Shown: piece after piece, positions 54,418 through 63,719 of the stretch | How positions within the stretch are numbered: position 1 is the stretch's first letter | Layout: each line of letters starts with the position of its first letter | DNA from: Polaromonas sp. | GTDB lineage: Bacteria > Pseudomonadota > Gammaproteobacteria > Burkholderiales > Burkholderiaceae_C | Length of the DNA: 64,000 nucleotides | Direction: 5' to 3' | Assembly (NCBI GenBank): GCA_013823635.1 | Contig: PNML01000004.1 | Location: 1 to 64,000, forward strand | Notes under the pieces: model-generated | What the model was told of the DNA's origin: nothing | Databases searched by the model: none | The model's input: the letters and a program-made list of their open reading frames with translations, nothing else | Translations under genes and position numbers: made by a program

Positions 54418-57400
54418 ATGACACCCGCTTCCCTTGCACGCCCCCCCCGTTACGTCCCCGGGTCAATCTGCCTCAGCCCCAACGCGGTGGCCATCGCCGT
54501 GGCCGCGCTCTTTGGCATCATGACCTCTGCGGCAGCGGCGCCTCTCACACTCGCACAAGTGCCGCAGGGCAACGGCGGGCGGGAACCCGCCCCCAACATC
54601 ATCCTGTCGGTCGACGACTCGGGCAGCATGTCTTGGAATGACTCACCCACCATGGCCGGGCTGAAGGCAGCCTTGAACAGCGCCTTCAGCACGTCAGCGG
54701 TGTCTGACGACAGTATTCGCCTGGGATTTCAAGCCATGTGGCGGTGCCGTGGTTTTGGCACAGGCCAAAGCAACAGCTACGGGGGTGCTTGCCCTGAAAA
54801 CAGGGTGCGGCCTTTCAGCGGTACGCACCGCGCAGGCTTCAACAACTGGGTCAACAGTCTCACGCCATACAGCAACACGCCGTCACACCTGATGATCAAA
54901 AATGCGGGTGAATTCATGAAGACCACCGGCATCTGGAACCCATTCGCCAAAGTCCCCGGCACCACCGAAACGCCCCTGCTGGCCTGCCGAAAGTCTTTCC
55001 ACATCTTCATGACCGATGGTGAGTGGAACTCCGAATTCAGTTACGGCAACGACCCGACCACCGCAGGCAACGCCGATGGCACCAACCGCACACTGCCAGA
55101 CGGCACTCCTTACGACACATCGGCCGCCAACACCCAGACCCGAATTTACCGAGACCCTTACGGCGGTGAGGTGACCTACGACAGGTGGGGCCGTGCCAGC
55201 ATCGGAGCAGCGACTGTTTCAGACTTCGTTTTTGACTACTGGGCAACCGATCTGCAACCCAGCATACCCAACGAGGTCAGACCCATCATTCGTGTGCCCG
55301 GCGCAGTGGACCATGGCACGGCTGGCAACCCCTACATGGTTCAGGAATACTGGAATCCGCGCAATAACCCTGCCACCTGGCAGAGTCTGACCACCTACAC
55401 CATCGGATTCGGTGGTGGAGCCGCCCTTTCAACCAGTGGCGCAAGCAACCGCCCTTGGTGGGGTGGGGCCAGCGGCACCACTTGGTCAGGAGGGGACTAC
55501 AACGACTTGATCACGGGTGCGCGCAATTGGGGAGACCCATTCAACAGCACCGATGCAAGACGCAAAGAGCTCTGGCACATGGCCCTCAACGGTCGAGGAC
55601 GTTACGTGTCTGCCGCCAATGCCGCCGATCTGCGCAACGCCTTCTCGGAGATCCTGAATCAGATTTTGTTGGACACCACTTCGCCCATCGTGGCGGTATC
55701 AGCCAACACACAAACCGCCCGTGCGGACACGCTGGCGTTTGTGGCGGGGTACAGCGCCGTGCGTTGGAGTGGTGACTTGACTGGCTACGGATTGAACAGT
55801 TCAGGGGGCATCGATTCCACGGTGGTGTGGAACGCCGCTGCACAGTTGGATGCGGTAACACCCGTCAACAGAAAAATCTTCACGCAGAACGACTTGCTCG
55901 GCTCGTCCCTTGGGCAGGGCACCACCTTCACCTGGGGCAACCTCGGGCCCACACAGCAGTCCGACCTTCGTGCCGGGAACATGGACCCCGTGGCCGTGGG
56001 GCAAAACCGGGTGAACTACCTCCGCGGAGACCGAAGCCTGGAGGAGGCCAACGGCGGCACCATGCGCACGCGCATGAGCCGACTGGGCGACATCGTGAAC
56101 TCCGCCCCCTGGTCGGTTGGCAAACCCAACATGGGCTACCTCACCGACAGTTACATGGCCTTCCGGCGAGCCAACGATGCCCGGCTTCCCATGGTCTACG
56201 TGGGCGCCAACGACGGCATGCTCCATGGATTTGCGGTCCAAACTGCCCAAGTGGGGGGTGTCACCACCTTGCAAGACGGCGCAGAAAAAATGGCCTACGT
56301 CCCCCGAGGCGTTTACCCCAATTTGCCCAGCTTGACCTTGCCCTCATATGTCCATCGCTACTACGTGGACGGCAAGCCATTCAGCAGTGATTTCAACAGC
56401 AGCAGCAACGTGGGTTCACCCACATGGCGTACCGCCTTGGTGGGCACCCTCGCTGGTGGTGGCAAAGGTTTTTTTGTCCTGGACGTGACCAACCCGTCAG
56501 CCTTCGCCACCGCCAGCGCGGCGGCAATTGCCGACTTGGTGATCACCGACAAAACAGCGACATTCACACCATCCACCGTGGTGGGTCAGCCCCTTGCCGC
56601 CACTTGGAACGACATGGGTCACATGTACAGCCCGCCCACACAAGACAGCTCCAACCCGGCCAGGGTGCTGCAAATCACGAAGCTGAACAACAACCGATGG
56701 GCATTGTTGATGGGCAACGGCATCAACAGCACCAACGAAACGGCTGTGCTGCTGATCCAATACCTTGATGGCGACAAGGAATTGGTCAAACTCACGGCCG
56801 ATGGCACGGTGGGCAACGGAAACGGATTGTCCCACCCACTGGTGGTGGATTTGAACGGCGACGACAAGGCCGACGTGGCTTATGCCGGTGACATTCAGGG
56901 CAATCTGTGGAAGTTTGACCTGTCCAGTGCAACACCCTCCAACTGGAACGTGGCCTTCAACGGCAACCCGTTGTTCGTGGCCCGTGGGTACCCAGCAGCC
57001 AACGCACCCGGCTCCAGCGGTGAGCGTCAGCCCATCACCACCGCACCGACCTGGGCATTCCACCCCGTGCGGGGATTGAGTCTGGTGTTCGGTACCGGCA
57101 GAGACATCACCTCAACAGACCCCGCCAGCACGGCAGTGCAGACCATTTACTCAGTATGGGACAACACCACCATCAACCTCAGCGCCACCGGGGTAACGTT
57201 CGGCAATGACGGTACCCGGGTGGCCGACAGTGCGTCCGGTGGACGCGCCTCGCTGCTTCAGCGGACCCAAACCGCTGAGACCACCACCGCCAAAGGCCGG
57301 TTCATGACCACCTCCACCAACACCGAAGTGGACTACACTGGTGCCAATGCCAAGCGCGGTTGGTTCTTCAATTTGCCCGACCCGGGCGAGCGGGTGATTG

Positions 57401-57804
57401 CCAACCCCAAAGTGCTGGACAAACGGCTGGTGGCCGTTCCCAGCATCCGCCCCACCCTGGGCTCACAGACCCAGAGCAGCGACGAGTCGTGTGAACCCAG
57501 CGCCACGCCAGCGGCCAACTACATCACCATACTGGACGCTGTCACGGGCAAGCCGTATGCCAAGCGCCCCTTCTTTGACACCAACGGCGACGGTCTGTAC
57601 TCAAGCGGAGACCTCAACAACGCCAGCCGAGTGTCCACCGGCAAAGACCCGATGCTGTTCATCCCCGTCAAATCGAACACCCCGTTCGAAACCGGGTTTC
57701 GCTTGGTCAGCTCCCGTCCAGGAGGCGGTGCTGGCACCGAACCCGACAAAAACGCCGCCGTTCTGGATGACCCTGCACGGGTCAACTGGCGCCAGCTTCA
57801 GTGA
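54418..57804 (+). CDS. pilY1: PilY1-family pilus tip protein
   Basis: This roughly 1128-residue exported protein is a pilus tip adhesin and assembly factor. The N-terminal part contains a von Willebrand A-like domain with the metal site VDDSGSMSWND near residue 66. The C-terminal part is a beta-propeller with the calcium loop DLNGDDKADVAYAGD near residue 811. A second loop, DTNGDGLYSSGD, lies near residue 1054. GGAG precedes the ATG at 54418; the track start at 53983 is in pilX. The signal peptide ends in TSAAAAPLTLAQ. Confidence 0.93.
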   Translation: MTPASLARPPRYVPGSICLSPNAVAIAVAALFGIMTSAAAAPLTLAQVPQGNGGREPAPNIILSVDDSGSMSWNDSPTMAGLKAALNSAFSTSAVSDDSIRLGFQAMWRCRGFGTGQSNSYGGACPENRVRPFSGTHRAGFNNWVNSLTPYSNTPSHLMIKNAGEFMKTTGIWNPFAKVPGTTETPLLACRKSFHIFMTDGEWNSEFSYGNDPTTAGNADGTNRTLPDGTPYDTSAANTQTRIYRDPYGGEVTYDRWGRASIGAATVSDFVFDYWATDLQPSIPNEVRPIIRVPGAVDHGTAGNPYMVQEYWNPRNNPATWQSLTTYTIGFGGGAALSTSGASNRPWWGGASGTTWSGGDYNDLITGARNWGDPFNSTDARRKELWHMALNGRGRYVSAANAADLRNAFSEILNQILLDTTSPIVAVSANTQTARADTLAFVAGYSAVRWSGDLTGYGLNSSGGIDSTVVWNAAAQLDAVTPVNRKIFTQNDLLGSSLGQGTTFTWGNLGPTQQSDLRAGNMDPVAVGQNRVNYLRGDRSLEEANGGTMRTRMSRLGDIVNSAPWSVGKPNMGYLTDSYMAFRRANDARLPMVYVGANDGMLHGFAVQTAQVGGVTTLQDGAEKMAYVPRGVYPNLPSLTLPSYVHRYYVDGKPFSSDFNSSSNVGSPTWRTALVGTLAGGGKGFFVLDVTNPSAFATASAAAIADLVITDKTATFTPSTVVGQPLAATWNDMGHMYSPPTQDSSNPARVLQITKLNNNRWALLMGNGINSTNETAVLLIQYLDGDKELVKLTADGTVGNGNGLSHPLVVDLNGDDKADVAYAGDIQGNLWKFDLSSATPSNWNVAFNGNPLFVARGYPAANAPGSSGERQPITTAPTWAFHPVRGLSLVFGTGRDITSTDPASTAVQTIYSVWDNTTINLSATGVTFGNDGTRVADSASGGRASLLQRTQTAETTTAKGRFMTTSTNTEVDYTGANAKRGWFFNLPDPGERVIANPKVLDKRLVAVPSIRPTLGSQTQSSDESCEPSATPAANYITILDAVTGKPYAKRPFFDTNGDGLYSSGDLNNASRVSTGKDPMLFIPVKSNTPFETGFRLVSSRPGGGAGTEPDKNAAVLDDPARVNWRQLQ

Positions 57805-57859
57805 GACACTGTCAATCACCGCCTGACCACAGAGCCATCCACACACACCACCGCCCAAC

Positions 57860-58282
57860 ATGACCACCCACCGCATTCCCCCCCGCCAGCGCGGGTTCAC
57901 CTTGATCGAACTGATGATCACCGTGGCCGTCATCGGCATACTCGCGGCGATTGCCTTGCCCAGCTACGAGCAATACACCGAGCGCTCTCGCCGGGCCGAT
58001 GGGCGGGCTGCGCTGTTGCGGGCGGCACAGTGGTTGGAGAGAGCGGCCAGTGTGCAAGGGCAATACCCAGTCATGACAGCGGCCCAATTTGCCGCTGCGG
58101 GGCTGGCCCAAAGCGAGGCAAGGCACTACAACTTGGCCGCCAACATCACGGCCACCACCTTCACACTCACCGGCACACCGGTGATCGCAGACGCACGTTG
58201 TGGCAACCTGACCCTCAATCAGGGTGGCGTTCGCGGTCGCACAGGCGCCGTCCTGACAGTTGACGAATGCTGGTCGCGTTGA
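57860..58282 (+). CDS. pilE: Type IV pilin-like protein PilE
   Basis: This 140-residue protein has the prepilin site [20 protein letters not shown]. The short head domain ends with a Cys pair (ARCGN...DECWSR), which forms the usual disulfide loop. Position after pilY1 points to a minor pilin rather than the major subunit. It is the last gene of the minor pilin operon. Confidence 0.9.
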   Translation: MTTHRIPPRQRGFTLIELMITVAVIGILAAIALPSYEQYTERSRRADGRAALLRAAQWLERAASVQGQYPVMTAAQFAAAGLAQSEARHYNLAANITATTFTLTGTPVIADARCGNLTLNQGGVRGRTGAVLTVDECWSR

Positions 58283-58370
58283 CAACGCCGGGCACCACCT
58301 GCCCGAGCCCACGCCACAACGGGCTGGACCATTCCGGGGGCGGTTTTACAAACCCTGCGAAAATAGCAGG

Positions 58371-59015
58371 ATGTTTACCGGAATCATCACTGGCGTGGGG
58401 CGCATCGACGGCCTGCGCGACCTGGGGCCCAGCGCCCAGCATGGCAAGCGCCTGACCATCACCACCCCTGAAGGCTACCTGTCCGATGTCGGGCTGGGCG
58501 ACAGCATCGCGCTCAACGGCGCGTGCATGACCGTCACCAGCCTGGACGCCACAGCGCATCGGTTCACCGTGGACATATCGGCGGAATCGTTGGCGCGGAC
58601 CTGCGGGCTGGACGTCGACGGGCGGCGCATCAACCTGGAGAAGGCGCTGCGTGCCATGGACCGCTTGGGCGGACACATCGTGTCCGGCCATGTGGACGGC
58701 GTGGGCAAAGTCAGCCAGTTCCAGCGCGTTGGAGAAAGTTGGGCCCTGCGAGTGCTGGCACCTGCCGAGTTGGGCCGGTTTCTGGCCTACAAAGGCTCCA
58801 TCACCATCAACGGGGTGAGCCTGACCATCAACCAGGTTGACGACCTGCCAACGGGGTGCGACATCAGCATCAACCTCATTCCCCACACCGTGGAACACAC
58901 CGCGCTGGGCGACCTGACCACCGGAGCCTCCGTCAACCTGGAGGTGGACACCGTGGCCCGCTACGTCGAGCGCATGTTCCAAACGGGGGCCATTTCTGTT
59001 TCCGCGCCCCAATGA
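58371..59015 (+). CDS. ribE: Riboflavin synthase, alpha chain
   Basis: This 214-residue enzyme dismutates two lumazines to riboflavin. Two lumazine-binding repeats are visible: MFTGIITGVGRI at the start and GHIVSGHVDGVGKV in the second. The start ATG 58371 is fixed by the conserved MFTGI. It is 88 nt after pilE; that gap is too short for an FMN riboswitch. The order is ribE, ribBA, ribH. Confidence 0.97.
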   Translation: MFTGIITGVGRIDGLRDLGPSAQHGKRLTITTPEGYLSDVGLGDSIALNGACMTVTSLDATAHRFTVDISAESLARTCGLDVDGRRINLEKALRAMDRLGGHIVSGHVDGVGKVSQFQRVGESWALRVLAPAELGRFLAYKGSITINGVSLTINQVDDLPTGCDISINLIPHTVEHTALGDLTTGASVNLEVDTVARYVERMFQTGAISVSAPQ

Positions 59016-59046
59016 CGCTTCACCACAAGACAACGAAAGCATCGGC

Positions 59047-60189
59047 ATGAACCACGCCACCCCCGCTCCCACCCAGGCCTTGCAGCCCGTGGCCATTTCC
59101 CCGGTGGAAGACATCGTGGCCGACATGGCAGCAGGCCGCATGGTCATCCTGGTGGACGAAGAAGACCGCGAAAACGAAGGCGACCTGGTGTTGGCGGCCG
59201 ACCATGTGTCGGCCGAGACCATCAATTTCATGGCCCGCCACGGACGTGGCCTGATCTGCCTGACCCTGACCCGCGAGCGCTGTGAGCGCCTGCAACTGCC
59301 GCCCATGGTGCCCCGCAACGGCACCAAAATGGGCACGGCGTTCACCGTGTCCATCGAGGCAGCCGAAGGCGTCACCACCGGCATCTCTGCCGCCGACCGG
59401 GCGCGCACCGTGGCCGCTGCCGTGGCGCCCAACGCCACGGCAGCCGACTTGGTGCAGCCTGGCCACATTTTTCCCCTGCAAGCCGTGGAAGGTGGCGTGC
59501 TCATGCGCGCCGGACACACCGAGGCCGGTTGTGACCTCGCGGCCATGGCTGGCTGCTCACCCGCTGCCGTGATCTGCGAAATCATGAAAGACGACGGCAC
59601 CATGGCCCGTCTGCCTGACTTGCAGCTGTTTGCCGCCGAGCATGGGCTGAAAATTGGCACCATTGCTGACCTCATCGAACACCGCACCCGAACCGAGTCG
59701 CTGGTGGAAAAGCTGGATGAGCGGCCCATGCTCACGGCGTTCGGCGAGTTCAAGGCCATGGCCTTCCGCGACCAACCCAGCGGTGCCCTGCACCTGGCCC
59801 TGGTCAAGGGCAACTGGACACCGGACACCGTGGTGCCCGTGCGGGTGCACGAACCCCTGTCGGTTCTGGATGCCCTGGAGGTGAACCGCTCCATGCACTC
59901 CTGGAGCCTGGAGTCCAGCCTGCGGCACCTGGAATCCCAGGGTTGTGGCGTCGCGGTGCTGCTCAACTGCGGCGAGTCGGCCGACCAACTGTTGGCGCAG
60001 TTCCAGGGCACGGCCCGCTCTGCCCAAGCCCCCGAACGGGGCCGCATGGACCTGCGCACCTATGGCGTGGGCGCGCAGATTCTGCGGGTGTGTGGCGTGC
60101 AGAAAATGGAACTGATGGGCCAGCCCCGCCGCATGCCCAGCATGGCCGGCTACGGGCTGGAAATTGCCGGCTTTACCCCCAAGGAATAA
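59047..60189 (+). CDS. ribBA: 3,4-dihydroxy-2-butanone 4-phosphate synthase with a degenerate GTP cyclohydrolase II domain
   Basis: This 380-residue protein has an N-terminal DHBP synthase domain that is complete: DEEDRENEGDLVLAADHVS and HTEAGCDLAAMAG. The C-terminal half aligns in position with GTP cyclohydrolase II, but the zinc cysteine triad (normally C-x10-C-x-C) is absent: the region reads SVLDALEVNRSMHSWSLES. The GQEGRGIGL-type motif is also missing. The second half is probably non-catalytic, as described for RibBX-type proteins. A separate ribA would then be needed elsewhere. It ends 3 nt before ribH. Confidence 0.94.
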   Translation: MNHATPAPTQALQPVAISPVEDIVADMAAGRMVILVDEEDRENEGDLVLAADHVSAETINFMARHGRGLICLTLTRERCERLQLPPMVPRNGTKMGTAFTVSIEAAEGVTTGISAADRARTVAAAVAPNATAADLVQPGHIFPLQAVEGGVLMRAGHTEAGCDLAAMAGCSPAAVICEIMKDDGTMARLPDLQLFAAEHGLKIGTIADLIEHRTRTESLVEKLDERPMLTAFGEFKAMAFRDQPSGALHLALVKGNWTPDTVVPVRVHEPLSVLDALEVNRSMHSWSLESSLRHLESQGCGVAVLLNCGESADQLLAQFQGTARSAQAPERGRMDLRTYGVGAQILRVCGVQKMELMGQPRRMPSMAGYGLEIAGFTPKE

Positions 60190-60192
60190 ACC

Positions 60193-60657
60193 ATGTTTGG
60201 CGCAGAAAAAGGCAAGGCCGACCGCCTGGACGGCAAAGACCTGCACATTGGCATCGTGCAGGCCCGTTTCAACGAGTCCATCACCAACACCCTGGCCAGT
60301 GCCGCACTGGGCGAACTGGCGGCACTGGGGGTGCCCGAAGACAACATCACACTGGTGAAAGTCCCGGGCGCGCTGGAAGTGCCCGTGGCCCTGCAAGCCA
60401 TGGCCGAAACCGACCGTTTTGATGCGCTCATCGCCCTGGGTTGCATCATCCGGGGTGAAACCTACCACTTTGAATTGGTGGCCAATGAGTCCGGCGCTGG
60501 CGTGAGCCGCGTGTCGCTGGACTACCAACTGCCCATTGCCAACGCCATCATCACCACCGAAGACATGCCCCAGGCCCTGGCCCGCCAGACCGACAAAGGC
60601 GTGGACGCTGCACGGGTGGCGGTTGAAATGGCCAACCTGCTGGAAGAACTGGGCTGA
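60193..60657 (+). CDS. ribH: 6,7-dimethyl-8-ribityllumazine synthase
   Basis: This 154-residue enzyme condenses the pyrimidine and butanone phosphate precursors to lumazine. Motifs include [15 protein letters not shown] at the substrate site, [12 protein letters not shown] and [15 protein letters not shown]. It forms icosahedral or smaller oligomers. It starts 3 nt after ribBA in the rib operon. Confidence 0.97.
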   Translation: MFGAEKGKADRLDGKDLHIGIVQARFNESITNTLASAALGELAALGVPEDNITLVKVPGALEVPVALQAMAETDRFDALIALGCIIRGETYHFELVANESGAGVSRVSLDYQLPIANAIITTEDMPQALARQTDKGVDAARVAVEMANLLEELG

Positions 60658-60670
60658 ACACCCGCACACC

Positions 60671-61159
60671 ATGACCGACGCTCGCACCCCTGCCCCATCC
60701 GGGCGACCCAAAAAAGCCGCCGACAAATCGGGCCGCACCCGCGCCCGTGAATTTGCCCTGCAAGCGCTTTACCAGCACCTGGTCAGCGGCAACGAGGCCA
60801 CCGACATCGACCTCTTCACACGCGACCTGAGCGGCTTCCACAAAGCCGACAGCGCGCACTACGACGCGCTGCTGCACGGCTGCATTGCCGAAAGTGCTCA
60901 GCTCGACGCGGCATTGCTGCCCATGCTCGACCGCCCGCTGGCCGAGGTGTCGCCCATTGAGCACGCGGTGCTCTGGATCGGGGCCTACGAACTGCAGCAC
61001 TGCCTGGACGTGCCGCTGCGCGTGGCCATCAACGAGTGCATCGAACTGGCCAAGGCCTTCGGTGGCACCGACGGCCACAAGTACGTCAACGGCGTGCTGC
61101 ACAAGCTGGGCCAAACGCTGCGCGCCACCGAAGCCGCCGCCAACGCGGCGCGGCACTGA
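60671..61159 (+). CDS. nusB: Transcription antitermination factor NusB
   Basis: This 162-residue all-helical protein forms the boxA-binding complex with NusE for rRNA antitermination. Motifs are [16 protein letters not shown] near the N-terminus and [20 protein letters not shown], with [16 protein letters not shown] near the C-terminus. The N-terminal 25 residues are basic and disordered. It starts 13 nt after ribH, the standard ribH-nusB order. Confidence 0.96.
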   Translation: MTDARTPAPSGRPKKAADKSGRTRAREFALQALYQHLVSGNEATDIDLFTRDLSGFHKADSAHYDALLHGCIAESAQLDAALLPMLDRPLAEVSPIEHAVLWIGAYELQHCLDVPLRVAINECIELAKAFGGTDGHKYVNGVLHKLGQTLRATEAAANAARH

Positions 61160-61201
61160 ACCCGCCTGGACATCCACCGGGCCAAAGGCCCAGCAGCCCC
61201 C

Positions 61202-62425
61202 ATGAAGTTATCCAACCGCGCCCAGCGCATTGACCCCTTCTATGTGATGGAGGTGGCCAAGGCCGCCAGCCGGTTGGCGGCCGAGGTGTCGGGCACCGCT
61301 TCCCCGATGATTTTTCTGAACATCGGAGAGCCAGACTTCACCGCGCCACCGCTGGTGCGGGCCGCGGCCGAGCGCGCCATCCGGGACGGGCGCAGCCAAT
61401 ACACCCAGGCCACCGGCCTGCCCGAGCTGCGCGAACGCATCAGTGGCTGGTACGCACAGCGGTTTGGGCTGGCCATTGACCCGGCGCGCATCGTGCTCAC
61501 CGCCGGTGCGTCCGCCGCCTTGCAGCTGGCCTGCCTGGCCCTGATCGACGCGGGCGACGAAGTCCTCATGCCCGACCCCAGCTACCCCTGCAACCGCCAC
61601 TTCGTGAGCGCCGCAGAGGGCCGTGCCGTGCTGCTGCCCACCACCGCCGAGCAGCGCTTCCAGCTCAGCGCCGACCAGGTGGCCGCCGCCTGGGGCCCAC
61701 ACACCCGGGGTGTTCTGCTGGCCTCGCCGTCCAACCCCACAGGGGCCTCCATTCACCCCGACGAGATGCGGCGCATGGCCCAGGTGGTGAGTGACCGGGG
61801 TGGCATCACCCTGCTGGACGAGATTTACCTGGGCCTCAGCCACGATGACACCTATGGCCAGTCGGCCCTGGGGCTGAAGGGCGACAACGGCGAGCCATTG
61901 GGCGACCACATCATCAGCATCAACAGCTTCTCCAAATACTTCAACATGACGGGCTGGCGCCTGGGCTGGCTGGTGGTGCCGCCCGCGCTGGTGCCCGCCA
62001 TTGAGCGGTTGGCGCAAAACCTGTTCATTTGCCCCAGCACCATCAGCCAGCACGCCGCGCTGGCCTGCTTCGAGCCCGACAGCCTGGCCGAGTACGAACG
62101 CCGCCGCGCCGAGTTCAAAGCCCGACGCGACCACTTCATTCCCGAACTCAACCGCCTGGGACTGACGGTGCCGGTGATGCCCGACGGTGCGTTTTACGCC
62201 TGGGCCGACTGCAGCTCGGCCTGCGAAGCCTGGGGCATTGATCCCCACGCGCCCGAACACGGCAGCTGGGACTTTGCCTTTGAGCTGATGCAGCGCGCCC
62301 ACATTGCCGCCACCCCGGGTCACGACTTTGGCACCATGGACCCGCAGCGCTACATCCGGTTTTCCACCGCCAACAGCATGGCGCAATTGCAAGAGGCCAT
62401 TCACCGGCTGGAGAAGGCGCTGTGA
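61202..62425 (+). CDS. PLP-dependent aminotransferase, class I/II
   Basis: This 407-residue fold-type I aminotransferase has the PLP lysine in INSFSKYFNMTGWRLGW, SPSNPTGASI upstream and a conserved C-terminal Arg in RYIRFSTANS. Substrate is uncertain; the operon context does not decide it. It lies 42 nt after nusB, and its TGA overlaps the GTG of ybgC. Confidence 0.92.
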   Translation: MKLSNRAQRIDPFYVMEVAKAASRLAAEVSGTASPMIFLNIGEPDFTAPPLVRAAAERAIRDGRSQYTQATGLPELRERISGWYAQRFGLAIDPARIVLTAGASAALQLACLALIDAGDEVLMPDPSYPCNRHFVSAAEGRAVLLPTTAEQRFQLSADQVAAAWGPHTRGVLLASPSNPTGASIHPDEMRRMAQVVSDRGGITLLDEIYLGLSHDDTYGQSALGLKGDNGEPLGDHIISINSFSKYFNMTGWRLGWLVVPPALVPAIERLAQNLFICPSTISQHAALACFEPDSLAEYERRRAEFKARRDHFIPELNRLGLTVPVMPDGAFYAWADCSSACEAWGIDPHAPEHGSWDFAFELMQRAHIAATPGHDFGTMDPQRYIRFSTANSMAQLQEAIHRLEKAL

Positions 62426-62952
62426 CCCAACCGTCAGCTGCCCGACCCGATATTTTCAAGCAAAATATGCCTGTAGCGCATACAAATAATGTGAATGATG
62501 CTACCTATTTTGAATGGCCTGTGCGCATCTACTGGGAGGACACCGACGCCGGTGGCATCGTGTTCTACGCCAATTACCTGAAGTTTTTTGAACGCGCCCG
62601 CACCGAGTGGCTTCGCCAGCTCGGCTTGGGGCAGCAAACCTTGCGCGACACCGTGGGCGGCCTGTTTGTGGTGACCGACGCGCAGCTGAAATACCACCGC
62701 TCCGCCCGCCTCGACGACCTGCTGCGCGTCACCTCACGCACCACCCAGCAAGGCGCCGCCAGCCTGTCCCTGCACCAGCAAGCCTGGCTGGTCCCACCCG
62801 CTGCGGAACCTGGCGCCCCCGTGGGCACTCCCACGCTGCTGTGTGAAGCCTCCATCCGCCTGGGCTGGGTGGACGCCACCACCCACCGGCCCCGGCGCAT
62901 GCCCCCGCAGGTGCTGCAGGCCCTGGCGATGTCCGTGCATGCCCCCACCTGA
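62422..62952 (+). CDS. ybgC: Acyl-CoA thioesterase YbgC (Tol-Pal associated)
   Basis: This roughly 176-residue hotdog-fold thioesterase is encoded with Tol-Pal genes. The catalytic motif VRIYWEDTDAGGIVFYANYL and FFERARTEWLRQ are diagnostic. The family fold begins around residue 30. The N-terminal 30 residues from the GTG at 62422 lie partly over an AT-rich repeat remnant and are not typical; the ATG at 62467 is an alternative. The GTG overlaps the aminotransferase stop by 4 nt. Confidence 0.94.
   Translation: MTQPSAARPDIFKQNMPVAHTNNVNDATYFEWPVRIYWEDTDAGGIVFYANYLKFFERARTEWLRQLGLGQQTLRDTVGGLFVVTDAQLKYHRSARLDDLLRVTSRTTQQGAASLSLHQQAWLVPPAAEPGAPVGTPTLLCEASIRLGWVDATTHRPRRMPPQVLQALAMSVHAPT
62450..62514. 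repeat. Degenerate AT-rich interspersed repeat, copy 6 (5' end of ybgC)
   Basis: AAAATATGCCTGTAGCGCAT followed by ACAAATAATGTGAATGATGC matches the family order TTGGCCTCTAGCGCTTAT-AATAAGCGC-AGCTA on the plus strand. It supplies coding sequence for the N-terminal extension of YbgC and an alternative start codon. Confidence 0.6.
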
Positions 62953-63003
62953 CCTCACGTTTTTTCACGGTTTCCCGTTTCACCCCCGTCACCACCCACA
63001 CCC

Positions 63004-63702
63004 ATGAGCAACAACCTTTCCATCGTTCAACTGCTGCTGCACGCCAGCTGGGTGGTCCAGGCCGTGGTGGCCTTGCTGGTGCTGGGCTCCATCACCAGCT
63101 GGGCCGCCATCTTCCGCAAGGCCTTTGCCTTGAAGCGCGTGGCCAAGCTGAACGAAGAGTTCGAGCGCAACTTCTGGTCCGGCACCAGCCTGAACGACCT
63201 GTACGCCACCGCCAACCAGAACGCCCGCTCGGGCGGCCCCATGGAGCGCATTTTTGCCAACGGCATGCGCGAGTACCAGAAGCTGCGCGAGCGCCGCATC
63301 ACCGACCCCGGCGCGCTGCTCGACGGTGCCCGCCGCGCCATGCGCGCCAGCTTCCAGCGCGAGCTCGATGTGGTGGAGTCCAACCTGGCCTACCTCGCCA
63401 CCGTGGGCTCGGTGTCGCCTTACGTGGGGTTGTTCGGCACGGTGTGGGGCATCATGCACGCCTTCACGGGCTTGGCGTCCATGCAGCAGGTGACGCTGGC
63501 CACCGTGGCACCCGGCATTGCCGAAGCATTGGTGGCCACCGCCATCGGCCTGTTTGCCGCCATACCGGCGGTGGTGGCCTACAACCGCTATTCGCACGAC
63601 ATCGACCGCATCGCCAACGGGCTGGAAACCTTCATGGAAGAGTTTTCCAACATCCTGCAGCGCAGCCTGGGTGCCAACGCCCCCAGCCCCTCTGGCCACT
63701 GA
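63004..63702 (+). CDS. tolQ: Tol-Pal system proton channel subunit TolQ
   Basis: This 232-residue inner-membrane protein of the MotA/TolQ/ExbB family appears to have three TM helices. The key TM2-TM3 segments LATVGSVSPYVGLFGTVWGI and GIAEALVATAIGLFAAIPAV are conserved. It energises the Tol-Pal system with TolR and TolA for outer-membrane constriction at division. It follows ybgC by 51 nt and precedes tolR. Confidence 0.96.
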   Translation: MSNNLSIVQLLLHASWVVQAVVALLVLGSITSWAAIFRKAFALKRVAKLNEEFERNFWSGTSLNDLYATANQNARSGGPMERIFANGMREYQKLRERRITDPGALLDGARRAMRASFQRELDVVESNLAYLATVGSVSPYVGLFGTVWGIMHAFTGLASMQQVTLATVAPGIAEALVATAIGLFAAIPAVVAYNRYSHDIDRIANGLETFMEEFSNILQRSLGANAPSPSGH

Positions 63703-63719
63703 ACCGCCCGGACCCCCGC

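Noticed and set aside
58283-58370. Possible FMN riboswitch before ribE
   Set aside because: The 88-nt gap is too short and lacks the conserved FMN-element blocks.
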